From Oleidesulfovibrio alaskensis DSM 16109 (GTDB taxonomy: Bacteria; Desulfobacterota; Desulfovibrionia; Desulfovibrionales; Desulfovibrionaceae): 64,000 nucleotides of DNA. The notes beneath the pieces are model-generated. The model did no database searches, was not told where the DNA came from, and worked only from the letters and a program-made list of their open reading frames with translations. The stretch's first letter is position 1, and the number at the start of each line of letters is the position of its first letter. Below are positions 8,116-15,152 of this stretch, piece by piece. The stretch is from positions 62,001 through 126,000 of the forward strand of contig NZ_AXWQ01000013.1 in assembly GCF_000482745.1 (NCBI RefSeq). The letters run 5' to 3'. The position numbers and the translations under genes were made by a program.

Positions 8116-9330
8116 ATGCAACACCCCGTACATGAAAGCACCATAGCCGCACAGACTGCCGCCATACTGCCACAGGTCATCAGCTGGCGGCACGACCTGC
8201 ACCGCATACCCGAACCCGGGCAGGCCGAAGAAAAAACCGCCCGCTATGTTTCCGCCTGCCTCGAATCTCTGGGCATAACGCACAGCACGGGCATTGCCGG
8301 TCACGGCATCTGCGGCATCATCGACACCGGACGGCCCGGTCCCACCGTGCTGCTGCGCGCGGACATGGATGCGCTGCCGGTGACAGAACTGGCCGATGTG
8401 CCGTTCAGGTCCGCCCATGACGGCTTCATGCATGCCTGCGGTCACGACTGCCATATGGCCATGCTGCTCGGGGCGGCGGGCATATTGCGGCACCTGGCGG
8501 ACGAGCCGCACAGCGGCATGTGCGGTGCCGTCAAGCTGATCTTTCAGCCTGCCGAAGAATACCCCGGCGGAGCAAAGCCCATGATTGAAGCCGGTGTGAT
8601 GCAAAATCCCGCCGTGGATTACTGTCTGGGGGCGCATGTATGGCCCACGCTGCCCGAAGGCACAGTATCGGCCTGCTCCGGTCCGGTTATGGCCGCCATG
8701 GACAGGTTTGACATAACCATCAGAGGCCGCGGAGGCCACGCCGCCAAACCGCACCATTGCGTGGATGCACTTGAAACCGCCACGCAGGTTGTTTCGGCCA
8801 TGCAGCGCATCATCAGCCGCAAGGTCGACCCGCTCAAACCCGCGCTGCTCACCGTAGGGCAGTTCAATGCGGGAACCGCATTCAACGTCATTCCCGGCGA
8901 AGCCTTTATCAGCGGCACGCTGCGCACTTTCGATGCGGACATCCGCAAACAGTGGGAACCGCTGCTGCGGCAGGTCACGCAAGGTGTGTGCAGCTCCATG
9001 GGCGCCACCGCAGATATACTGTTCAGCCCCGGCTACCCTGCCGTGGTCAACAACGCAACAGTGACGGACATAGTCCGTCAGGCTGCCGCGCATACAGACG
9101 GGGTCACCTGTCCGGACCGCCATGAGCAGAGCATGGGCGGCGAAGATATGGCGTATTTTCTGCAACGCGCTCCGGGGTGCTTTTTCTTCATCGGCAGCGG
9201 CTTTGAAGGCTGCGCTCCGGCCCATAACGCACATTTTCAGGTGCACGACCACATACTGGCCCACGGTATCGAAATTTTCTGCCGGGCCACATTGCGGCTG
9301 CTGCTGGACAAACCGGCAGCCACAGCCTGA
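8116..9330 (+). CDS. M20D family metal-dependent amidohydrolase
   Basis: A 404-aa protein of the hippurate/IAA-amino acid hydrolase type. HRIPEPGQAEEKT, RADMDALPV, MHACGHDCHMAMLLGAA (metal Cys and His), FQPAEEYPGGA and the final ALHFR-like region (AHNAHFQVHD) follow in order. Such enzymes remove acyl groups from N-acyl amino acids with two metal ions. ATG at 8116 has AAAGGA upstream. It is divergent from the lysA operon. N-acetyl-diaminopimelate deacetylase is possible from that context, but the family is too broad to fix the substrate. Confidence 0.82.
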   Translation: MQHPVHESTIAAQTAAILPQVISWRHDLHRIPEPGQAEEKTARYVSACLESLGITHSTGIAGHGICGIIDTGRPGPTVLLRADMDALPVTELADVPFRSAHDGFMHACGHDCHMAMLLGAAGILRHLADEPHSGMCGAVKLIFQPAEEYPGGAKPMIEAGVMQNPAVDYCLGAHVWPTLPEGTVSACSGPVMAAMDRFDITIRGRGGHAAKPHHCVDALETATQVVSAMQRIISRKVDPLKPALLTVGQFNAGTAFNVIPGEAFISGTLRTFDADIRKQWEPLLRQVTQGVCSSMGATADILFSPGYPAVVNNATVTDIVRQAAAHTDGVTCPDRHEQSMGGEDMAYFLQRAPGCFFFIGSGFEGCAPAHNAHFQVHDHILAHGIEIFCRATLRLLLDKPAATA

Positions 9331-9472
9331 GGTCTTTGGCTTTGCCTGTTAATACAGGCTGTAAGCCACATGAGACACGCACAGAAGCATAAGAAACGTT
9401 TTGACTTTCATGGCTGAACAAGCCAAGGTGACGATGTTTCTTTATGCCAAAAACCATGCAAGGAGTTTTTAC

Positions 9473-9895
9473 ATGGCAATCAAAAACGGCGACACCGTGC
9501 GTGTCCACTATACAGGAACTCTTGATGACGGCACGGTGTTCGACTCATCCCGCGACCGTGAACCGCTGGAATTCACCATGGGCGAAGGTATGCTCATTCC
9601 CGGTTTTGAAGCGGCTCTGATGGGTCTTGCCGCTGGCGATACCACCAAGACCACCATCCAGCCCGAAGACGCCTACGGCGAGCCCAATGACGAACTCATT
9701 CTGGCCGTTGCGCGTGAGCAGGTGCCCGACCACATCACCCCCGAAGTGGGTCTGATGCTGCAGGTGCAGACTGAAGAAGGCATGATGGATGTGACCATCA
9801 CCGACGTAACCGACGAACAGGTCGTGCTGGACGCCAACCACCCGCTGGCCGGCGAATCCCTGACCTTCGAAATAGAAGTGATGGAAGTTCTCTAA
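9473..9895 (+). CDS. FKBP-type peptidyl-prolyl isomerase, SlyD-like
   Basis: A 140-aa protein with AAGGAG before ATG. VHYTGTLDDGTVFDSS and MGEGMLIPGFEAALMGL form the FKBP core. An insert-in-flap domain lies at roughly residues 70-120, and the segment DANHPLAGESLTFEIEV is typical of SlyD. It probably speeds proline isomerisation and acts as a chaperone in the cytoplasm. The His-rich metal-binding tail of E. coli SlyD is absent. It is a single gene followed by a strong terminator. Confidence 0.88.
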   Translation: MAIKNGDTVRVHYTGTLDDGTVFDSSRDREPLEFTMGEGMLIPGFEAALMGLAAGDTTKTTIQPEDAYGEPNDELILAVAREQVPDHITPEVGLMLQVQTEEGMMDVTITDVTDEQVVLDANHPLAGESLTFEIEVMEVL

Positions 9896-9924
9896 GCCTC
9901 AGTGCCGCCCGTGCGGCTTTGACA

Positions 9925-9960
9925 GGGCGCCGCGGTGTATACCGCGGCGCCCTTTTTTTT
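9925..9960 (+). terminator. Rho-independent terminator of the FKBP gene
   Basis: A 12-bp perfect stem (GGGCGCCGCGGT, loop GTAT, complement) ends in eight T residues. Confidence 0.93.
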
Positions 9961-9969
9961 GCAGCACGG

Positions 9970-10001
9970 AAAAAAGGCCGGAGAGGCGAACCTCTCCGGC
10001 C
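9970..10001 (-). terminator. Rho-independent terminator of feoB
   Basis: An 11-bp stem (GGCCGGAGAGG, loop CGAA) is followed on the minus strand by six T residues, 35 bases past the feoB stop. Confidence 0.9.
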
Positions 10002-10035
10002 GGTTACCGGTATGATGATGCGGCGGGGGATGCAG

Positions 10036-12213
10036 TTATAGCGACCCTATCTGGTACACCACCGTGGCCACCGCAAAAGCCAGAATGGTGTTGAAGACAA
10101 CGCTGAACCCTGCCCAGCCCCACGAACCGGCCTCCTGCTTGATGGCTACCACAGCCACAAAGCACGGAGCGTACAGCAGCACAAAGAGCATGAGCGCCAG
10201 CGCACGGGCGGGATTCCACGACGGGTCGTTGGCTATGCGTTCTGCCAGACTGCCGCTTTCTTCGGGGTCAACCTCGCCCAGTGAATACGCGGTGCCCAGT
10301 GTGGATACGATAACTTCCTTGGCCGCGATGCCGCCCACCAGAGCAATGTTGGTACGCCAGTCAAAGCCGGCCACAGAGGTTACGGATTCAATGGCAGTGC
10401 CCACACGTCCCGCTGCGGAGTACCGCAGTCCGGCCATGGCTTCTTCCGCATCCACTGCGGCAAGGGCTTCTTCCATGGGGGCCACATCATGGCCTTCGGC
10501 CTCGGCTGCTTCCATCTGACCGGTTATAAGCTGCCGCTGGCTTTCAAACTGCGCCACCTGAGTATCAGGCAGCTCCGGAAAGGTCATGGCAACCCAGAGC
10601 AGAATGGAAATGGCCAGAATAACGGTACCCGCTTTTTTAATGTACTGCCACGTACGCTCCCATGTGTGAATGAGCAGTCCGCGCAGCGTGGGAATACGGT
10701 AGGGAGGCAGTTCCATGACAAAGGGAGTGGATTCGCCTTTGATAAGCGTGGAGCGCAGCAGGCGTGCCACAAGCAGCGCCGCCACCCAGCCGCCCAGCGT
10801 CAGCGAGAACATGACAGCCGCTTCATTATCGGCAAAGAAAATACCCACAAAAAGAATGAATACAGGCACTTTTGCACCGCAGGCCATGAAAGGCGCCGTG
10901 ATGAGCGTGGCCAGTTTTTCCTTGCGGCTGCGCAGGGTGCGCGTGGCCATAACGCCGGGCACGGCACAACCGCCGGCAATACCGCCGGAAACGATGAACG
11001 GCATTACCGAGCAGCCGTGCAGGCCGAACATGCGGAAGACCCTGTCCAGCATATAGGCGATACGCGCCATGTAGCCGGAGTCTTCCAGAAACGCGATCTG
11101 CAGGAACATGAACAGAATAAGCGGCACAAACCCCATGACACCGCCCACGCCGTCTATGATGCCGGATACGATAAGCGATTTCAGCAGGCCGTCGGGCAGT
11201 GCGGCAGAGGCGGTCTCGTTAAGCCAGCCGAACATTTCTTCCACCCAGCCCATGGGAATTTCACCGATGGCGAAGGTAATTTCATAAATAAGGTACAGCA
11301 GCCCCAGCATGATCAGCGGGCCGAACAGCTGATGGGTAAGCACTTTGTCAAGACGGTCGGAAAACTGAATACGGTCCGTCATCTCGTCGCGGCGCTTCAC
11401 CACGCCGTCACGCAGCACGGAAGCAATGAACCCGTAGCGGTAGTCGGCTATGACAGCTTCGGGGTATGTATTGAGCGTGCTCTGCAGGTGGTCGGCCACT
11501 TCCTTGACCTGCGCTTCCAGCTCCAGCGCCAGCGGACCGGCATCACGGCCGAGACGCATCATTTCCTCGTCGCCTTCGATATATTTGATGGCCACCCAGC
11601 GTGCGGGGTATTTATCAAGAAATTTTTCCGACTCGATACGCGCAGTCATGGCGCGCAGCACAGGGTCGATGTCTGCCCCGTAAGAAATCTCCAGCGGAGT
11701 CCATGGCTGCTTGCTGCGGGAATCGCCGAATTCCACGGCATCCTGAAGCAGTTCTTTCACGCCCTCGCCGCTACGGGCAACGGTTTCGCGCACGGGCACA
11801 CCCAGAGTTCTGGAAAGACGGGCCACGTCAATCTCGATACCCTGCTTGCGGGCTTCGTCCATCATGTTCAGCCCGAGCGCCACGGGTACGCCCATTTCAA
11901 GAAACTGCACGGCAAGATACAGGTTACGCTCAAGCGCAGCCGAGTTGAGCACGTCCACCACCACATCGGGGCGTTCGTCCACCACATAGCTGCGGGCAAC
12001 CAGTTCTTCCTGCGTATAGGCGGTAAGAGAGTACGTGCCCGGAAGGTCGATGATGTGCACTTCCCGTCCATCAAGGCGCACTCTGCCCTCTTTTTTATCC
12101 ACGGTGATGCCCGGATAGTTGCCCACATGCTGGCGGGCGCCTGTCAGTGCGTTAAAAGCCGTGGTTTTGCCGGAGTTCGGGTTACCGGCAAGTGCAATGG
12201 TAGTAATTTTCAT
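10036..12213 (-). CDS. feoB: Ferrous iron transport protein B
   Basis: A 725-aa Fe(II) transporter of the inner membrane. The N-terminal G domain shows GNPNSGKTT (10-18), DLPGTYS (G3) and a G4 NMMD in place of NKxD. A helical linker and the polytopic membrane part follow, with Gate-like motifs (GCAVPGVMATRT, FMACGAKVPVF). I use ATG at 12213 (MKITTIALAGNPNSGK); the open frame upstream is not coding. It follows feoA by 157 bases in the same direction. Expression is probably Fur-controlled through the box at 12656. Confidence 0.95.
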   Translation of the reverse strand: MKITTIALAGNPNSGKTTAFNALTGARQHVGNYPGITVDKKEGRVRLDGREVHIIDLPGTYSLTAYTQEELVARSYVVDERPDVVVDVLNSAALERNLYLAVQFLEMGVPVALGLNMMDEARKQGIEIDVARLSRTLGVPVRETVARSGEGVKELLQDAVEFGDSRSKQPWTPLEISYGADIDPVLRAMTARIESEKFLDKYPARWVAIKYIEGDEEMMRLGRDAGPLALELEAQVKEVADHLQSTLNTYPEAVIADYRYGFIASVLRDGVVKRRDEMTDRIQFSDRLDKVLTHQLFGPLIMLGLLYLIYEITFAIGEIPMGWVEEMFGWLNETASAALPDGLLKSLIVSGIIDGVGGVMGFVPLILFMFLQIAFLEDSGYMARIAYMLDRVFRMFGLHGCSVMPFIVSGGIAGGCAVPGVMATRTLRSRKEKLATLITAPFMACGAKVPVFILFVGIFFADNEAAVMFSLTLGGWVAALLVARLLRSTLIKGESTPFVMELPPYRIPTLRGLLIHTWERTWQYIKKAGTVILAISILLWVAMTFPELPDTQVAQFESQRQLITGQMEAAEAEGHDVAPMEEALAAVDAEEAMAGLRYSAAGRVGTAIESVTSVAGFDWRTNIALVGGIAAKEVIVSTLGTAYSLGEVDPEESGSLAERIANDPSWNPARALALMLFVLLYAPCFVAVVAIKQEAGSWGWAGFSVVFNTILAFAVATVVYQIGSL

Positions 12214-12370
12214 TCCTGATTCCTGTTCCCCATACTGTTGAGCCGGACCGCGGAAGCTTCCGGCCCCCGCAACTGCCGGAAACATCCCCTGTTCCGGCAG
12301 GCTGCCGTGTCGCGACCCGTTTTACGTTCAACCAGACGTCTGACGATGCCTGCACCTTGCAGCCGTGCGG

Positions 12371-12607
12371 CTACACTGCTTCCACTGTGATGTAGTCTGC
12401 CTCGTTGTTGCGCAGCGACAGGGTGAAGCCTTTCAGACGCAGCGCCACCGGATCCTGCAGCGGAGCCCTGCCCATGATTTCAAGCTCCGCACCGGCAACC
12501 AGCCCCATATCACGTATGCGGCGGCCCAGTTCTCCGCCTGCGCTTACAGAAACAATGCGGGCCCGTTGCCCGACCTTGAGCTGGCGCATCGGAATTGACT
12601 GACTCAT
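12371..12607 (-). CDS. feoA: FeoA family protein
   Basis: A 78-aa SH3-like FeoA protein: MRQLKVGQRARIVSVSAGG, then RIRDMGLVAGAELEIMG and NNEADYITVE. It is a cytoplasmic partner that supports FeoB. GGGGAA lies before the ATG. A Fur-like box is 49 bases upstream of its start, so feoA and feoB form their own iron-regulated unit. Confidence 0.92.
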   Translation of the reverse strand: MSQSIPMRQLKVGQRARIVSVSAGGELGRRIRDMGLVAGAELEIMGRAPLQDPVALRLKGFTLSLRNNEADYITVEAV

Positions 12608-12655
12608 TGTGTTCCCCTTTTCCCCCCGCGACTGCCTGCGTCAGGGGTGTGAAAT

Positions 12656-12670
12656 TGAAAATCCTTCTCA
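12656..12670 (-). promoter_or_regulatory. Fur-like box upstream of feoA-feoB
   Basis: On the minus strand TGAGAAGGATTTTCA matches the 7-1-7 Fur core TGATAATNATTATCA at 11 of 14 positions. It lies 49 bases upstream of feoA. Confidence 0.5.
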
Positions 12671-12733
12671 TCGAATGGCCGTAAAAAAAGCGTGTGAGAC
12701 ATCATCACGCATCCGGCCCAGTCCCTGAACCTG

Positions 12734-12928
12734 CTATTTATGATTGGCTCCGCCGCAGCAGGTGTGCTGCGAAGAAGACTTGCCTTTGATATCCTTTATC
12801 TGCCCGCTGCCGCATCCGCCGCTGCATCCGCAGCCGCATCCGCCGGACCGCTTGCGCGTGTACCTGTAAACCAGATACACCACCGCCAGCAACACAATGA
12901 CCGCCACAACGGCTGTCTCCCAGTTCAT
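12734..12928 (-). CDS. FeoB-associated Cys-rich membrane protein
   Basis: A 64-aa protein. One membrane span (TAVVAVIVLLAVVYLVYRY) is followed by a basic stretch and the Cys-rich segment GGCGCGCSGGCGSG, with another CC near the C-terminus. This is the layout of the small Cys-rich proteins found with Feo systems (PF12669 type). GAGGAG lies before ATG. The Cys cluster may bind iron or another metal at the membrane; the function is not established. Confidence 0.85.
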   Translation of the reverse strand: MNWETAVVAVIVLLAVVYLVYRYTRKRSGGCGCGCSGGCGSGQIKDIKGKSSSQHTCCGGANHK

Positions 12929-12946
12929 AGCAACTCCTCGGATTAG

Positions 12947-13231
12947 TTAAGGGTGCACCGCAGCACGGTCGGCATCGGCGGTATCGCACAGGGGTTCGCA
13001 CAGCACCTGATCGGCCATGCCGTTACCCAGCACAACGCAGCAGTTGCGTACTTTCACGCTGCAGGGTCCGCCATTACGCGGGCCGCCGTTGCGCGAGCAC
13101 ACTTCCACTTCCGTGCCGGGGGTCAGCCCCAGCGCGCACAGCCTGCCCCGTGCTTTGGGGCAGTCGCCCAGCGCGCTTACACGTACCTTTTCACCAACCG
13201 CAACCTGATTCAGCTTACACTGACAACCCAT
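12947..13231 (-). CDS. Second, Cys-rich FeoA-like protein
   Basis: A 94-aa FeoA-like protein (VAVGEKVRVSALGDC, RLCALGLTPGTEVEV, GMADQVLC). It has ten Cys (3, 5, 24, 32, 45, 57, 64, 65, 78, 82), far more than the FeoA at 12371, and a duplicated RNGGP-RNGGP turn. I use ATG at 13231 with AAGGGG upstream. It is first in the iron operon, directly behind the Fur-box promoter at 13256-13284. It may be a metal-sensing or Fe-S-linked FeoA variant; that role is inferred. Confidence 0.82.
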   Translation of the reverse strand: MGCQCKLNQVAVGEKVRVSALGDCPKARGRLCALGLTPGTEVEVCSRNGGPRNGGPCSVKVRNCCVVLGNGMADQVLCEPLCDTADADRAAVHP

Positions 13232-13255
13232 AGTTAATCCCCTTGAATGAGCTCC

Positions 13256-13284
13256 ACTTAATCCCGCATGAGAATGATTGTCAA
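13256..13284 (-). promoter_or_regulatory. Fur-box promoter of the feo locus
   Basis: On the minus strand TTGACA (13284-13279) and TTAAGT (13261-13256) are 17 bases apart, like a sigma70 promoter. The 15-mer TGAGAATGATTGTCA (+ strand, 13269-13283) covers the -35 side and matches the Fur core at 12 of 14 positions. Repression under iron-replete conditions is the expected outcome. Confidence 0.65.
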
Positions 13285-13489
13285 GTTCCTTTTCAGCTTT
13301 TCGGAGGATGTCCTGCCGCGCGGTCTTTTTGCTCCGCCGCACCGCTCTCAGGTAAAAAAAGAAACGAACAACGCCACGAGATACGGCTTTTACATGCAGC
13401 CGCATCACTCCGGTACGCAGTAAGTGAGGGCTTTACAAAGACGGTACAGTTGCCTAGGTTTCAGATAATTCACAGACAGGAATGTTTAT

Positions 13490-14137
13490 ATGCCGAAAAC
13501 AGTTGTCATTGTAGAGGACATGGGCATTGTCCGCGAAGGGGTGCGTGCGCTGTTGGGCGGCTGCCCCGGGTACCGTATTGCCGGAGAAGCCTCTGACGGC
13601 ATAGAGGCCCTGCAGGTCGTGGAGCGGTGCGCTCCGGACGTGGTGCTGATGGATATAGGCATGCCGCGCATGGACGGTGCAGACGCCATACGCGAAATCA
13701 AGCGCCGTTTTCCCCGCACAAAAGTCATAGCCCTGACCGCGCATAACAAAAGCGCGCTCATTTTCCGCACGCTTCATGCCGGGGCAGACGGATACATGCT
13801 GAAAACCGGCAACTGTGAAACACTGGTCGGCGCCATACAGACGGTGCTTGAGGGACGGCGGTATATCAGCCCCGACATTTCCCAGTCGCTCATCGACTCG
13901 TTAGCGGGTTCAGACCCCATGGATTTCGCCAATCCCATCGACACGATATCTGTCAGAGAAAAACAGGTGCTCAAGCTGATAGCCAGAGGCATGGGCAACA
14001 AAGAAATCGCAGCGGAGCTGTGCATCAGCCACAAGACCGTGGAAAAACACAAAGCCAGCCTCAAACGTAAACTGAGAGTGAACAGCAACGCGGAGATGGC
14101 CACGCTGTCCATGGAGTACGGTCTGCTGGAACCCTGA
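13490..14137 (+). CDS. NarL/FixJ-type response regulator
   Basis: A 215-aa protein. The receiver domain (3-120) has the acidic pair in VIVEDMG, phospho-acceptor Asp55 (VVLMDIGMP), the Thr of ALTAH and the Lys of YMLKTG. A LuxR-type helix-turn-helix follows (about 150-200: SVREKQVLKLIARGMGNKEI, SHKTVEKHKASL). It is a cytoplasmic DNA-binding regulator activated by phosphorylation. No histidine kinase is adjacent; a lone HPt protein faces it at 14232. Its target genes are unknown. Confidence 0.9.
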   Translation: MPKTVVIVEDMGIVREGVRALLGGCPGYRIAGEASDGIEALQVVERCAPDVVLMDIGMPRMDGADAIREIKRRFPRTKVIALTAHNKSALIFRTLHAGADGYMLKTGNCETLVGAIQTVLEGRRYISPDISQSLIDSLAGSDPMDFANPIDTISVREKQVLKLIARGMGNKEIAAELCISHKTVEKHKASLKRKLRVNSNAEMATLSMEYGLLEP

Positions 14138-14231
14138 GCCGCGTCACCCGCCGCACAATATACAGCCGCGCCCGCTCCACCGCGGGCTGCAACCTTCTTT
14201 GCCCCCCTGCATCGCGGGATACCCGCAAAAA

Positions 14232-14540
14232 TTACCGTGCTTCCAGCGCTTCGCAGGCTGTATCCAGCAGGGCACCCGCAACCGCCGCATGACGCATGCA
14301 TTCCTGCCTGTCCCGCACAATCAGCGCCTGTTCCAGCCCGTAAGCCGCCTGCGCCATATCGACCCATCCGTATTGCATGGCGGCGCCTTTCAATGAATGA
14401 GCGGCATCCGCACCGTCCTGAAAAGCCCCGGCCGACATGGCATCGGTTACGGCACGCAGCAGCCTGCGGGCCTCATCCAGCAGGGCGGGCAGCAGATGAT
14501 GCAAAGCGGCGGGCACCTGCCGCGTCACAGCCGTATGCAT
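14232..14540 (-). CDS. HPt-domain phosphotransfer protein
   Basis: A 102-aa all-helical protein. DAAHSLKGAAMQYG places the phospho-accepting His at 48, followed by the usual second helix pair. Free-standing HPt proteins relay phosphate between a hybrid kinase and a response regulator. It converges on the LuxR-type regulator at 13490; a link between the two is only suggested by position. ATG at 14540 has an AGG 9 bases upstream. Confidence 0.8.
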   Translation of the reverse strand: MHTAVTRQVPAALHHLLPALLDEARRLLRAVTDAMSAGAFQDGADAAHSLKGAAMQYGWVDMAQAAYGLEQALIVRDRQECMRHAAVAGALLDTACEALEAR

Positions 14541-14575
14541 ATATACCTGTCCTTTCAGCTGCCCGCGTACCGTGC

Positions 14576-14604
14576 AAAAGGGCGGACCGGTAACCGGCCC
14601 GCCC
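14576..14604 (-). terminator. Terminator of the Fur-family gene
   Basis: Reading the minus strand, a GC-rich hairpin (GGGCGG arm and its complement, with an inner CCGG pairing) ends in TTTT, 35 bases past the stop. Confidence 0.7.
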
Positions 14605-14638
14605 TGCTATACGGCACGCGGCGCCCCGCAGGGCGGCG

Positions 14639-15085
14639 TTATGATTTCTTCTTTTTTTTGTCACGGCATTCTCTGCACTCACCGTACAGGTACATCCTGT
14701 GGCTGGTCAGCACAAAGCCGTGTTTCGCGGCCAGCTCTTCCTGAAGCAGCTCAATGTGCTCGTCCAGCACCTCGATATTTCTGCCGCAGGTTTCGCAGAT
14801 AAGATGGTCATGGTGCTTGCTGCCGTACTTCTGCTCATACCTGGCCACCCCGTCGCCGAAGCGGACTTCCTTGGCTATGCCCGATTCGCTGAGCAGCTTC
14901 ATGGTGCGGTACACAGTGGCCTGTCCCACGGAAGGGTCTTCACGCTTGACCTTCTCGTACAACTCCTCGGTGGTAAGGTGGCCATCCTCCCGCAGAAACA
15001 CATCCACAATCAACATCCGTTGCGGGGTCATTTTCAGGCCGTTGGCAACGATGTAATCCGTGAATACCTGTAACGGATCTTTCAT
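14639..15085 (-). CDS. Fur/PerR family metalloregulator
   Basis: A 148-aa protein. The N-terminal winged helix contains LKMTPQRMLIVDVFL and SVGQATVYRTMKLL. The dimer and metal domain has KHHDHLICETCGRNIEV and a second CGECREC pair, a structural zinc site. I use ATG at 15085 with GGAG upstream. It is a candidate regulator of the nearby feo genes, which carry Fur-like boxes. PerR or Zur specificity cannot be excluded from the sequence alone. Confidence 0.88.
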   Translation of the reverse strand: MKDPLQVFTDYIVANGLKMTPQRMLIVDVFLREDGHLTTEELYEKVKREDPSVGQATVYRTMKLLSESGIAKEVRFGDGVARYEQKYGSKHHDHLICETCGRNIEVLDEHIELLQEELAAKHGFVLTSHRMYLYGECRECRDKKKKKS

Positions 15086-15152
15086 AGGCGACTCCAGAGG
15101 CTCTGTATGACCGGACAGTATCCGCAAGACTGACAATACGCAACCTTGCGGA

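Noticed and set aside
9331..9360. Short similarity (TTTGCTTTGCCTGT-like) with bases near 36465
   Set aside because: About 14 matching bases in two trailers are too few to call a repeat family.
10489..12219. 576-residue open frame opposite feoB
   Set aside because: Same reason: shadow of a certain gene, with biased composition and no family features.
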